Source: Evansella alkalicola
GTDB lineage: Bacteria; Bacillota; Bacilli; Bacillales; Salisediminibacteriaceae
Assembly (NCBI RefSeq): GCF_019042735.1
Contig: NZ_JAHQCR010000075.1
Span: 1-64,000, forward strand
DNA length: 64,000 nt
Direction of reading: 5' to 3'
Below the pieces are notes generated by a model, which had not been told where the DNA came from, ran no database searches, and worked only from the letters and a program-made list of their open reading frames with translations. A program made the position numbers and the translations under genes. Positions 9,134 through 16,674 of this stretch are shown here, piece by piece. Within the stretch, counting starts at the first letter, position 1; each line of letters starts with the position of its first letter.

Positions 9134-9344
9134 TGAAAGAAACGGAAATAGCTGAGGCGCATAAAATGATTGAAAACCTTAAGCGTAACTTTGAGGAAGA
9201 TATTACATTTTCATATTATGAAAAACGTTTAATATTTCGATGACCAATGGTTTATTTGAATACAATGAGTCAAAGCGAGATGTCCTCAATTGTATTAAAA
9301 ACGCGGACAAAGCACTACTAGAAGATAAAAACCTCATGTCGTAA
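9134..9344 (+). pseudogene. Eroded gene fragment, possibly a relic of a TPR/dynamin-like C-terminus
   Basis: One frame reads KMIENLKRNFEEDITFSYY before a stop at 9242. It resembles the C-terminus of the large protein ending at 5946, which reads MLKKVNEDITISYY. An overlapping second frame (NGLFEYNESKRDVLNC and on to a stop at 9344) continues as plausible helical protein. Neither has a start or a ribosome site. I read it as the decayed 3' end of a gene, perhaps a second copy of the dynamin-like gene. The shared EDITxSYY string is short, so the link is tentative. Confidence 0.35.
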
Positions 9345-9415
9345 GTGCGACATGAGGTCCAAAGAAAGATGCCTGCCTCCAAGTGGTAAAAATGACTTCA
9401 TTGGGGGCAGGCGTT
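9331..9415 (+). terminator. Hairpin plus terminator upstream of the toxin-antitoxin pair
   Basis: A perfect 11-bp hairpin (ACCTCATGTCG at 9331-9341, CGACATGAGGT at 9348-9358) is followed by GCCTGCCTCCAA facing TTGGGGGCAGGC and GTTTTATG. The second part is almost identical to the sequence downstream of the toxin-antitoxin genes at 10209-10280. Confidence 0.7.
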
Positions 9416-9521
9416 TTATGATTTATCACTAGCCTTATAGCACTTTTCTTAAGTTTGCAAACACAATTAGTATTACTTATAATGTTGGTAATACAAAAAA
9501 ACTTGTAAGAGGTGAATTGAG

Positions 9522-9791
9522 TTGGAATTAGTTAGTGGGAAAATGACAAGTAAAGGTCAAATAACTATCCCAAAAGAACTTAGGGAAAAGTTAGGCTTAA
9601 GTGAGGGTGACCAACTTAATTTTTTTATAGAAAATGATGAAGTAAGAATAAAGCCAGTTAAGAAAAAATTATTAAGTCATGCCATTGGAAGATTTGAATC
9701 TAAAGAGAATATTGATGTTGAAAAAATGAGAGAGGTTGCTCAAAAGGAAGCATCTAAACATATCTTGTCAGAGGGATTTGAGCATGAATAA
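9522..9791 (+). CDS. vapB: AbrB/VapB-type antitoxin
   Basis: An 89-residue protein. Residues 5-45 form a SpoVT/AbrB swapped-hairpin DNA-binding domain (GKMTSKGQITIPKELREKLGL, then GDQLNFFIENDEVRIKPV). The C-terminal half is the charged tail expected to wrap the toxin. The TTG start has AGAGGTG about 8 nt upstream. It overlaps the PIN toxin gene by 8 nt, the usual antitoxin-first arrangement. Such antitoxins repress their own promoter with the toxin; the T/A-rich stretch near 9455-9500 would hold it. Confidence 0.85.
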   Translation: MELVSGKMTSKGQITIPKELREKLGLSEGDQLNFFIENDEVRIKPVKKKLLSHAIGRFESKENIDVEKMREVAQKEASKHILSEGFEHE

Positions 9792-10194
9792 ATTCCTGGT
9801 TGATACAAATGTTCTAATACGACTGATAGTAAAAGATGATCAAAAAAAATTTTCTACTATTGTAAAACTAGTAGAGAAGGTTGAAAGAAATGAGTTAACA
9901 TTAGTTATCCCTACAATTGTAATAGCTGAATGTTGTTGGTTACTACGGTCATTCTATAAATTGGATAAAACCTTAATAACGGAATATTTAATAGATGTAA
10001 TTGAGTCTGAAAATGTGGAAGTAGAGGAAGATAACGTAATCAATGTACTTAAGAGATATGCGGAAAAAAATGTTGATTTTGCTGATGCTTTATTAGGGTG
10101 CAAATCCAACAGCAATCTTCCTGTTTTAACATGGGATAATAAGGATTTTAAAAAGTTGGACTGTGAATATTATATTCCAGAAGAAATATTATAA
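9784..10194 (+). CDS. vapC: PIN-domain toxin, VapC-like ribonuclease
   Basis: A 136-residue PIN-domain protein. The start is the ATG at 9784 inside the antitoxin stop region; the upstream open frame is antitoxin sequence. The four acidic metal-binding positions of PIN nucleases are visible: D in LVDTNVLIRL, E in VIAECCWLL, D in NVDFADALL and D in VLTWDNKDF. VapC toxins cut tRNA or rRNA and stop translation. Length and operon order fit; a direct repeat of a terminator brackets the pair. Confidence 0.88.
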   Translation: MNKFLVDTNVLIRLIVKDDQKKFSTIVKLVEKVERNELTLVIPTIVIAECCWLLRSFYKLDKTLITEYLIDVIESENVEVEEDNVINVLKRYAEKNVDFADALLGCKSNSNLPVLTWDNKDFKKLDCEYYIPEEIL

Positions 10195-10208
10195 ATGTTT
10201 CAAAAAGG

Positions 10209-10290
10209 GACATGAGATCCAAAGAAAGATGCCTGCCTCCAATGTGGTAAAAAATACTTCATTGGGGGCAGGCATTTTAATTTTTTTTTG
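10209..10290 (+). terminator. Terminator of the vapBC operon
   Basis: GCCTGCCTCCAATG pairs with CATTGGGGGCAGGC, followed by a long T-run at 10281-10289. It is the second copy of the 9349-9417 element. The next bases (gagaaccgtcccc, about 10297-10309) are a half-site of the other dispersed hairpin family, GGGACGGTTCTC. Confidence 0.8.
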
Positions 10291-10316
10291 GCCAATGAGA
10301 ACCGTCCCCATTAGGT

Positions 10317-10640
10317 TTTTATGAGAAGGTTTTTACATTCATTGTAAGACTGAAGACACATGCTAAACGAGAGGAAGAAGGATTGTTCACATTAATGAAA
10401 CAGTGTGAAGGGGAACATCACAAAACAATCGAAGTAATGGAAGTCGAACATGACAAGGCAGAACAGCATCTAGACGATTTTCTTACGGAAACGGAGAAAA
10501 TTACGGGAAAACTTGATGAGTATGCTGCTCAATCTATTACTGTAAACGTCGTCCAAGCTTATGCAACGTTAATCCAACACTTTGCTAACGAAGAAAAAGT
10601 TCTTTTTCCTTTGGCGGAGGAAATTCTAACTGGACAGTAG
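10317..10640 (+). pseudogene. Hemerythrin-like (HHE) domain protein, 5'-truncated
   Basis: The open frame has no proper start. Translation upstream of the TTG at 10383 still reads like the family (FIVRLKTHAKREEEGLF). Downstream it has the HHE pattern: EGEHHKT and MEVEHDKAEQHLDDF, then LIQHFANEEKVLFPLAEEIL at the C-terminus. The first helix with its iron-binding His is missing, and the homology begins right after a GAGAACCGTCCCC half-hairpin, as if a rearrangement removed the 5' end. A purine-rich stretch before 10383 could still allow a short product. Full hemerythrin-like proteins of this kind are about 150-190 residues and bind a di-iron centre. Confidence 0.55.
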
Positions 10641-10820
10641 GGATAGATCCCACACATACTGTCCCAAAAGAAGTGATGTCTGAGCCCAAATGCGGAAACA
10701 TAAGCCGATTTACCTCTTCTAGTTTCAACAGTTTTTTTCTAAAACTTGACTTACATCAATTTCATTCATTTTTCTTCGTGTGATAATAAAAGTAATCAAA
10801 CGAAAGAAAAGGTGATTGCT

Positions 10821-11273
10821 ATGTCATTTCAATATGAAGATATGAAGAAGATTGATCGAAAGACATTAGGGAAAGAGGTACCACTAGAGTTATTCCGCTC
10901 AATACGTTTGATTGGTATGTACCAAGGCCTGCCGTTAAACGGAAAAAGTACAACAGCGACTATAGGGAGAAAGATTGGCGAGAGTTTACCAGTTCATTCA
11001 GTAGAGGGGGCTTTAAACTTATTTGAAGAATTAAAGATTGGGATTCCAAGAATCATAGAAAAGAAGGATAACGAATTTCATATTGCAATTGATGAGTGTT
11101 TTTGTAAAGGACTTCCTAAACAACCTGGCAATAAAGTCTGTGATCTAGAAGGTGCAATCTTAGAGGGGGCGCTAGAAGGGATTATTAAAAAAAGGGTTCG
11201 AGCTCGGGAAGTGAAGTGTAATGTGAATGGTGATGAATGTTGTGAGTATAAGGTGAAAACCTATGAAGTATAA
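10821..11273 (+). CDS. V4R (4-vinyl reductase) domain protein
   Basis: A 150-residue protein. I take the ATG at 10821 (AAAGGTG 8 nt upstream), not the longer open frame. The C-terminal half is a V4R domain with the characteristic cysteines: DECFCKGLP, NKVCDLEGAILEGALEGI and EVKCNVNGDECCEYKV. V4R domains bind hydrophobic ligands or metal and often act as sensors; stand-alone forms in Firmicutes are uncharacterised. Terminators surround it, so it is probably monocistronic. The Cys-rich segment suggests redox or metal sensitivity, an inference. Confidence 0.7.
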   Translation: MSFQYEDMKKIDRKTLGKEVPLELFRSIRLIGMYQGLPLNGKSTTATIGRKIGESLPVHSVEGALNLFEELKIGIPRIIEKKDNEFHIAIDECFCKGLPKQPGNKVCDLEGAILEGALEGIIKKRVRAREVKCNVNGDECCEYKVKTYEV

Positions 11274-11366
11274 GGAAGTAGAAGTATGTCATTATAACAA
11301 AAAAGGGATCTGATTTTTCCCCGAATAACAGCGATTCAAGTATAACCGAAGCGTGTGAGCTATTTG

Positions 11367-11396
11367 GAACGGGAAGTGGCTGCTTCCCGTTCTTTG
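11367..11396 (+). terminator. Intrinsic terminator after the V4R gene
   Basis: GAACGGGAAG (11367-11376) pairs perfectly with CTTCCCGTTC (11383-11392) around TGGCTG, then TTTGCGTTT. The T-tract is short but the stem is strong. Confidence 0.65.
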
Positions 11397-11517
11397 CGTT
11401 TAAGCTAATATAAAACAATAGGATGCCGCTAGCTAATTTCCCTCCCCCTCTAAAACTTTGTATTAAATTCATTCCTACATTTACTCCAAATGACGTTATG
11501 TGCCGAAAGGTTATTAA

Positions 11518-11628
11518 TCAATCAATACGATAAACTTTAATATTTAAGAAAATTGCTAATACGAAAACAAAAACATAAAAAGCTATCCCAGTAAACGAAG
11601 TTGCAGCAAAGTATTCGAGGAATCCCAT
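11518..11628 (-). CDS. 36-residue membrane microprotein
   Basis: A short frame with a near-perfect ribosome site (AAAGGAGGT, 5-6 nt before ATG) encodes a 36-residue protein. It is a polar start (MGFLEYFAATSF), one transmembrane segment (about residues 13-29, rich in Phe/Val/Ile) and a short basic tail KVYRID. It faces the MarR gene, and a 41-bp perfect palindrome lies just upstream, so it may be the MarR target. No family recognised. Support is the ribosome site, hydrophobic profile and regulatory context. Confidence 0.6.
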   Translation of the reverse strand: MGFLEYFAATSFTGIAFYVFVFVLAIFLNIKVYRID

Positions 11629-11663
11629 GATTTACCTCCTTTATTAAGTCTTTTTTAATTTGT

Positions 11664-11704
11664 TTACAGTCATTTATATCGTTATACGATATAAATGACT
11701 GTAA
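11664..11704. promoter_or_regulatory. 41-bp perfect palindrome, putative operator
   Basis: Two 19-bp arms (TTACAGTCATTTATATCGT and its exact complement) surround a 3-nt TAT centre. It lies between the divergent microprotein (start 11628) and MarR gene (start 11887), 35 bp from the microprotein start. There is no T-run, so termination is unlikely. A double-length operator for a dimeric regulator such as the adjacent MarR protein is the simplest reading. Confidence 0.6.
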
Positions 11705-11725
11705 TTATACTTAATATCTATTATG

Positions 11726-11748
11726 ATTATATCGTAATGTGATATAAT
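11726..11748. promoter_or_regulatory. Second dyad in the divergent region
   Basis: ATTATATC (11726-11733) and GATATAAT (11741-11748) are separated by 7 nt. It shares the TATATCGT core with the 41-bp palindrome 22 bp away, so it may be a second, weaker site for the same regulator. Confidence 0.45.
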
Positions 11749-11886
11749 TTTTCAATAACAAAGCTAAGTTTCAGTAATACTTATTTCTACATATATTTAT
11801 GTATATTAAGTAATTATTAACTGCATTTTTTCCCATGTGGCTATAATGGTAGTGTTAGTTGAAATACGTAAATTAGGAGAATGTAT

Positions 11887-12285
11887 ATGAATAATCATTT
11901 AGATAAAGAAGTTTATGAATCACTCGCTGAGTTTCGGTATCAGTTAAAGAAGTTTCTTCATTTTAGTGATTTAGAAGCACGGAAGGTGGGAATTACCCCG
12001 CAACAGCATCAATTACTTCTCGCAATAAAAGGGTATCCAGGGCGCGACTACGTAACACCAAGGGAGTTAGGAGAACGGTTATTTATTACGCATCATGCTT
12101 GTGTAGGACTCATTGATAGGTGTGAACAACAAAATCTTGTCACTCGAAAAAGAAATCCTAATGATGGCCGAAGTGTACTGATTTATGTTACAGAAAAGGG
12201 GGAGGAGTTTCTAGAAAAGTTGTCTGAGATCCACCTAAATGAAATAAAACGAATACACGTGTTCCATGACGTTTTTGATTTATAG
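11887..12285 (+). CDS. MarR-family transcriptional regulator
   Basis: A 132-residue winged-helix regulator. The start is the ATG at 11887, with AGGAG 7 nt upstream; the ATG at 11881 abuts the ribosome site. Visible features: VGITPQQHQLLLAIKG (helices 2-3), a recognition region RELGERLFITHHACVGLIDRCEQQNLV, and the wing RKRNPNDGRSVLIYVTEKGEEFLEKL. It lacks the conserved Cys of OhrR at the N-terminus, so an organic peroxide sensor is unlikely. A TATAAT lies at 11842-11847. It is divergent to the membrane microprotein, and the intergenic palindromes suggest autoregulation. Confidence 0.85.
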   Translation: MNNHLDKEVYESLAEFRYQLKKFLHFSDLEARKVGITPQQHQLLLAIKGYPGRDYVTPRELGERLFITHHACVGLIDRCEQQNLVTRKRNPNDGRSVLIYVTEKGEEFLEKLSEIHLNEIKRIHVFHDVFDL

Positions 12286-12371
12286 TATCAATTATTGAAG
12301 TTTTATCATAACCTTAGAATCTTATATGAAATTGTAAATATTAGAGCATAGTTATAGTAAGTTTTTTTTAA

Positions 12372-12400
12372 GCCCCTCCAAATCAATTGAGGGGCCTTTT
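12372..12400 (+). terminator. Intrinsic terminator after the MarR gene
   Basis: GCCCCTC (12372-12378) pairs with GAGGGGC (12389-12395), then CTTTTATAAA. A T8 tract precedes it on the plus strand, giving A-rich sequence for the opposite direction too. Confidence 0.7.
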
Positions 12401-12551
12401 ATAAAAATTTAAAAGTATGAGGCGGAACCCTCCCCCCTAGTAGGTGGAGCAAATATTTGGTTAAAAATTCAAGTTGCAGTCTTGTAGTTTTTTAACCCAT
12501 GTAGGTGTGTGAATATAAATGTATTTTTAATAAAAATATTCAAAATTTTCA

Positions 12552-12580
12552 TTTACATACGAACGTACGTTTTGTATAAT
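12552..12580 (+). promoter_or_regulatory. SigA-type promoter with embedded palindrome, upstream of the pentapeptide gene
   Basis: TTTACA (12552-12557) and TATAAT (12575-12580) are separated by exactly 17 bp. The spacer contains the perfect 10-bp palindrome AACGTACGTT (12562-12571), within a longer ACGAACGTACGTTTTG. A repressor bound there would block RNA polymerase. No regulator gene of the expected TetR type is adjacent. Confidence 0.65.
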
Positions 12581-12653
12581 GGGCGGTAGAGGGAGTTGGG
12601 AAATTATTCAAGGCAAACTAAAACGATAGTATTTAAAAAATGAGGAGGGATTT

Positions 12654-13094
12654 ATGATGAGTGGTATTCCAGAATTAAAAGGAGCAAAAGTGAACCTAGA
12701 ATTTGCAGATATATCTAAGTCAGAATATAAATCAGTGATGGCCAGTGAGTTAGTATTTGATAATGTTGATTTAAGCGGTACTACCATAAACAATGCGAAT
12801 ATGAGCGGAGTGAAAATTACTGATGCAAATTTAAGTGATTTGGAGATTTGTGGCGCTCAGCTTGGTGGGGCATATATCCACAATATTGGACTACCTACAG
12901 AGGGACATCCGAACCATGAGCCTGGTGTAAAACAAAGACCAATAAAGTTCAAACATTGTAATCTCAACGATAGTATTTTCACAGATTGTAACTTAACAAA
13001 TGTGGAGATTAATGCAAGCGATATAAAGGGCATGAAAATAAATGGTATTTTAGTTGAGGAACTACTTGCATCTTATGTGAAAAATAAGGGATAA
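12654..13094 (+). CDS. Pentapeptide-repeat protein
   Basis: A 146-residue protein with A(D/N)LxX-type repeats. The clearest run is about residues 40-85 (FDNVDLSGTTINNANMSGVK, then ITDANLSDLEICGAQLGGAYI), with another at about 105-135 (FKHCNLNDSIFTDCNLTNVEI). These fold as a right-handed quadrilateral beta-helix. A loop of about 20 residues (LPTEGHPNHEPGVKQRP) interrupts the helix, as in several Bacillus members. GAGGAGGG precedes two adjacent ATG codons. Function is unknown; some relatives bind gyrase. The strong upstream promoter with palindrome suggests regulated expression. Confidence 0.8.
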   Translation: MMSGIPELKGAKVNLEFADISKSEYKSVMASELVFDNVDLSGTTINNANMSGVKITDANLSDLEICGAQLGGAYIHNIGLPTEGHPNHEPGVKQRPIKFKHCNLNDSIFTDCNLTNVEINASDIKGMKINGILVEELLASYVKNKG

Positions 13095-13210
13095 CTGCTG
13101 GAAATACAGTATAAAGTAATTCTGGAAAAATAGATTCTATAGGTATTTTTCAGAAAAGATTGTTATTGATTGATACAGGCATTAAATTTCAATGAGATGG
13201 GGAATTAAAT

Positions 13211-13708
13211 ATGAGTGAAGAAAGAAACATTATTCATAGTTTCGGTGAATTCTCAACATGGCTAAGCACATTAGAAGATTTGGATGAAACTTTATGGTCG
13301 AAGCCGATAAGCGAGGGTAAATGGTCCGTCAGTGAGATAGTAGCCCATATTATGAATTGGGATCATCACCTATTATTTGAAGTTATCCCATCAGTACGAG
13401 AAGGAAAGGGAATGGAGTTTCCTGAATGTGATCCTTTTAATAAGAAAGCGTCTGATTACGCAAAATCAGGTGTATCTCAGGCAAAATTATTAAAAGAAGT
13501 AAGGTATAAAAGGGAATTACTTGTAAAGGAACTACATACAGTACCTACCGTCATGTTGAACAAACCATTAACTGTAAATGGCGAAACCCATTGTCCACAT
13601 ACGGGATTGCCATATTCCTTAATCGTTATTACTCATCATTTTATCTACCACGATCAGCACCATCAAAAACAAATAACAGAATTCCTAGAGGCAAACACGG
13701 TTGTCTGA
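13211..13708 (+). CDS. DinB-like (DinB/YfiT superfamily) protein
   Basis: A 165-residue four-helix-bundle protein. The segment GKWSVSEIVAHIMNWDHHLL (about 36-55) carries the first metal-binding His, and a C-terminal ITHHFIYHDQHHQKQITEFL (about 141-160) carries the other His residues of the metal site. Family members act in bacillithiol-dependent transfer or are uncharacterised stress proteins. AGATGGGGA-type purines precede the ATG. A very strong hairpin terminator follows. Confidence 0.78.
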   Translation: MSEERNIIHSFGEFSTWLSTLEDLDETLWSKPISEGKWSVSEIVAHIMNWDHHLLFEVIPSVREGKGMEFPECDPFNKKASDYAKSGVSQAKLLKEVRYKRELLVKELHTVPTVMLNKPLTVNGETHCPHTGLPYSLIVITHHFIYHDQHHQKQITEFLEANTVV

Positions 13709-13748
13709 TCGAGTTGTTCAGGGTGCCCCCCAAAAAAGTCCGAAGAAA

Positions 13749-13794
13749 ATACACATATGATTTCTGCAGTAGAAATCATATGTGTATATTTTTG
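13749..13794. terminator. Strong terminator after the DinB-like gene
   Basis: A perfect 17-bp stem (arms 13749-13765 and 13771-13787, ATACACATATGATTTCT-type) with a 5-nt loop is followed by a T-rich run. The left side has a short A-tract, so it may work in both directions. Confidence 0.8.
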
Positions 13795-14026
13795 TTATTA
13801 TAGCTTTTTAACATTAAATCGGGATGGTCTAAAGAAGCTCATGATCCTGGTTTATACAATGGGGAAAAATGTATGTAAATGAAGCAATTGTTTTTTTATG
13901 TTAAAATGATAAGAGAGAATATTCTGAATTTACTTTCAAGAAGCTAAGTACCTGATGAAACAAGGAGAATTTATATATTTAAAAACTAAGAAGGATAACT
14001 TTAGTTTTCAAGGGGGAGGGATTCCG

Positions 14027-14281
14027 GTGAGAAACTTCATGATATCTTTGTTTAGTGGCATAATCTTAGGTAGTATTATTGCATTTTTTGTAACTGATGG
14101 CCCCATTTTTTTCCGCATTCAAGCTGCACCACACTATGTAGAAAATGCAGCACTAGAAATTAACCCAGACGTTTTCTTTATGTATTTTACTATCATTATT
14201 GTTGCAGTCATAATCATATATGCTAGTTTATTTTTATTAGGTAGATTAAGGCATAAAATACGAATGGTATCAAACAAATAA
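14027..14281 (+). CDS. Small two-transmembrane protein
   Basis: I place the start at GTG 14027, 6 nt after GGGGGAGGG, giving 84 residues; the frame is open upstream to 13955. There are two hydrophobic segments (FMISLFSGIILGSIIAFFV at about 4-22 and FFMYFTIIIVAVIIIYASLF at about 48-67), joined by a mostly polar loop with FFRIQAAPHYVENAALEINPD. The tail is basic (GRLRHKIRMVSNK). No family recognised. It may be cotranscribed with the next small membrane gene 144 bp downstream. Confidence 0.55.
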   Translation: MRNFMISLFSGIILGSIIAFFVTDGPIFFRIQAAPHYVENAALEINPDVFFMYFTIIIVAVIIIYASLFLLGRLRHKIRMVSNK

Positions 14282-14425
14282 TGAATCAAATATAAGTTTA
14301 GTGCACTTCTTTGCGCTCTACAAGGTACTGTAGGATAAAGTTCAAATTTGGATTGTTAGTAAACTAGTTTTTATGGTGCTCGCTTATGGATATTGGGTGA
14401 AATAGTGAGGGGGGAGACTTCCATT

Positions 14426-14629
14426 ATGCAAAAATTAATAAAGCTGCTATTTTTATGGAGTGTTATTTTTCCCTTGGTAATTACTACTGCATTAATAATT
14501 AGGGATGCTCAAAATGATATAAGTATTGCTTTTCATAGGGCTGGAACTTACTTTATTGTTACTTTTCTTTTAGGTTTCCTTTTTTTCCATATTCATAGGT
14601 TATACGATTTTTTTCATGAGAATAAATAG
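14426..14629 (+). CDS. Small two-transmembrane protein
   Basis: A 67-residue protein. The ATG at 14426 is chosen for the GGGGGGAG ribosome site upstream. Two hydrophobic stretches (LLFLWSVIFPLVITTALII and TYFIVTFLLGFLFFHI) flank a short polar segment RDAQNDISIAFHRAG. It ends in FFHENK and a terminator follows. No family recognised; it pairs with the preceding small membrane protein in size and layout. Confidence 0.5.
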   Translation: MQKLIKLLFLWSVIFPLVITTALIIRDAQNDISIAFHRAGTYFIVTFLLGFLFFHIHRLYDFFHENK

Positions 14630-14653
14630 CTTTTATTAGGTAAGCATAATGAG

Positions 14654-14702
14654 TGCCTGTCCCTAGTGCGGTATGCTTTTACTGCAGGGGCGGGCATTTT
14701 CA
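14654..14702 (+). terminator. Intrinsic terminator, CTGCCC-type family
   Basis: TGCCTGTCCCTAGTGC pairs with GCAGGGGCGGGCA, with one or two mismatches, then TTTTCATT. It is another copy of the dispersed hairpin family of this window. Confidence 0.7.
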
Positions 14703-14895
14703 TTATTAGTTACCGTCATTTGTACTAATAAATTCTGTTTTGTACATGGTGACGTAGAAGGATAGTTTGATAGAATAGGTGTTAATCGTTACGTCTATGT
14801 ACCAATGCTTTGGAAAACCTTAATGTAAACCCAATTAACTTAGAGTGTAGTGTTGTTGGTTAGTTCACGTCGTTTCAAATGAGAGGGGTTAAGTG

Positions 14896-16506
14896 ATGAC
14901 AACAGAAGTGAGAAATATTACAGTAAATCAACTTGGTTACTTGAAAGAGGCTAATAAGGTAGCGATTTTCACCGAGGTTGGTGGGAAATTTGAGGTAATC
15001 AATAATGAAAACGGTATCATCGTTTTTGAAGGGGAAACAGGAGAGCCGATCAATGATGAATTAAGTGGCAAGACGGTGTATTATGGTGATTTTTCTGTAG
15101 TGACAGAAGAAGGTACATATTATATCAGACAATCTCATTCGACTTCAGCTTCATTTAAGATCGCAGCTCAACCGTATGATGAGTTACATACTAGTCTATT
15201 AAAAGGACTATATTTTTTACGATGCGGAATGGATTTAGAAGAAAAATATGCTGGCCCGTGGAAACATGGGAAGTGTCATCTCAAGGAAGCAATTGTGTAT
15301 GGGGAAGAAGACCATCGCATCGAAACAAGCGGTGGTTGGCATGATGCTGGTGATTACGGAAAGTACATCGTTCCTGGAGCAAAAACATTGGCAGATCTAT
15401 TCCTTGCCTATGAGTTGTATCCTGACGCATTTAAAACGGTGATCCCTCTTCCGGAGACTGATCATCAAGTTCCTGATGTCCTTCACGAGTGCAGATATGA
15501 ACTAGAGTGGATGCTGAAAATGCAGGACGAAAGGACCGGTGGAGTATTCCATAAATTGACTACTCTCGAGTTTCCAGAATTAGATGTCATGCCTGAAGAT
15601 GATCTGGCAGATTTATATTTATCACCTATTTCAGCAACGGCCACGGCAACTTTTTGTGCCGTGATGGCGATGGCAAGTCGAATCTATGAAAAGCTAGACG
15701 GTCAGTTTTCTGAAGTGTGTTTAAAGGCTGCCGTTTACGCATGGGAATGGCTTCAGAAGAATCCAGATATACCTGGTTTTAAGAATCCACCTTCCATAAA
15801 AACCGGAGAATATGGAGATGCAACAGATACGGACGAACGCTATTGGGCAGCTGCTGAATTATACCGAACAACTGGAGAGAAAGTGTACCATGATGCGTTT
15901 CAATCTTTTGCACGTATGGAGTTTCCCAAGTATTCGTTTGGCTGGGTAGACAATGGGGGTTACGGAACGGTCTCGTATTTGTTGAATCGAGAGCATGATG
16001 TAGACGATGCCCTCTATAATGATTTAAATAGTGGATTTTTGAAAGAGGCAGAAAGACTTGCGTCCCAGAGCAAGAGGGATGGTTACAAGATCTCTTTAGA
16101 TGAAAGTGGATACATATGGGGGAGTAACATGGTCCTGATGAATAATGCCATGATATTAGTGCTTGCAACCCACTTTTCTGAAAAAGAAGATTGGTCCTCT
16201 ATCGCATTGGATCATGTCCATTATTTGCTTGGGAGGAACGTGATGGATATATGCTATGTCACTGGTTTTGGCGATCGTCCAGTACGTAATCCTCATCACC
16301 GTCCGTCAGTAGGAGATAACGTGGAAGAACCTGTTCCAGGATATGTTTCTGGAGGCCCAAATAAACATGTGCAAGATGAGGCGGTACAGCATCTAAAGGG
16401 TCAGCCTCCAGCACAATGCTTCCGTGATCATATCGATAGTTATTCAACAAATGAGATAACGATCTATTGGAATTCACCGGCGATCTTTGTCCTGTCCGGG
16501 ACGTAG
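14896..16506 (+). CDS. Glycoside hydrolase family 9, cytoplasmic
   Basis: A 536-residue protein. An N-terminal Ig-like CelD_N domain (about 5-90: VNQLGYLKEANKVAIF, ending SASFKIA) precedes a GH9 (alpha/alpha)6 barrel (about 95-535). Landmarks: SGGWHDAGDYGKY (catalytic Asp pair), GRNVMDICYVTGFGDRPVRNPHHRPS, and the C-terminal TNEITIYWNSPAIFVL with the acid Glu. There is no signal peptide, dockerin or CBM, so it probably acts on imported oligosaccharides (cellodextrins, mixed-linkage glucan or chito-oligomers). GAGAGGGG precedes the ATG at 14896. It stands alone, with no transporter adjacent. Confidence 0.9.
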   Translation: MTTEVRNITVNQLGYLKEANKVAIFTEVGGKFEVINNENGIIVFEGETGEPINDELSGKTVYYGDFSVVTEEGTYYIRQSHSTSASFKIAAQPYDELHTSLLKGLYFLRCGMDLEEKYAGPWKHGKCHLKEAIVYGEEDHRIETSGGWHDAGDYGKYIVPGAKTLADLFLAYELYPDAFKTVIPLPETDHQVPDVLHECRYELEWMLKMQDERTGGVFHKLTTLEFPELDVMPEDDLADLYLSPISATATATFCAVMAMASRIYEKLDGQFSEVCLKAAVYAWEWLQKNPDIPGFKNPPSIKTGEYGDATDTDERYWAAAELYRTTGEKVYHDAFQSFARMEFPKYSFGWVDNGGYGTVSYLLNREHDVDDALYNDLNSGFLKEAERLASQSKRDGYKISLDESGYIWGSNMVLMNNAMILVLATHFSEKEDWSSIALDHVHYLLGRNVMDICYVTGFGDRPVRNPHHRPSVGDNVEEPVPGYVSGGPNKHVQDEAVQHLKGQPPAQCFRDHIDSYSTNEITIYWNSPAIFVLSGT

Positions 16507-16584
16507 GGACAGGTACACTGTCCCCAAAAAAGAGTCGTAATCCCCCAATGTGGTAACTTTACTACATTGGGGGAATCTTTTTTT
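16506..16584 (+). terminator. Two consecutive hairpins after the GH9 gene
   Basis: GGGACAG-GTACA-CTGTCCC (16506-16524) overlaps the stop codon. A second stem, TCCCCCAATGT (16541-16551) with ACATTGGGGGA (16564-16574), is followed by TCTTTTTTT. The second is a standard terminator and resembles the loop-side of the 9.4/10.2 kb elements. Confidence 0.8.
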
Positions 16585-16674
16585 GTGAGGGTGTATGTAC
16601 ACTCTCAATAGTGTTTCTATATATAATTTGTTAAGAAATGTTCTTCAGTGGTGTGAAAGGGGGAGTGTATAAGC

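Larger units (their letters stand above)
9349..10280. repeat. Direct repeat of a terminator flanking the VapBC module
   Basis: About 69-72 bp at 9349-9417 (starts gacatgaggtccaaagaaag) is repeated at 10209-10280 (starts gacatgagatccaaagaaag) with few differences. Both copies contain the GCCTGCCTCCAA...TTGGGGGCAGGC stem. The copies bracket the vapB-vapC genes exactly, so module and one repeat copy form a unit that could be gained or lost by homologous recombination. Confidence 0.75.

Noticed and set aside
11185..11472. Minus-strand 95-residue ORF with a hydrophobic start
   Set aside because: It covers the V4R terminator and the 3' end of the V4R gene; the ribosome site is poorly placed and the sequence after the first 30 residues is shadow.
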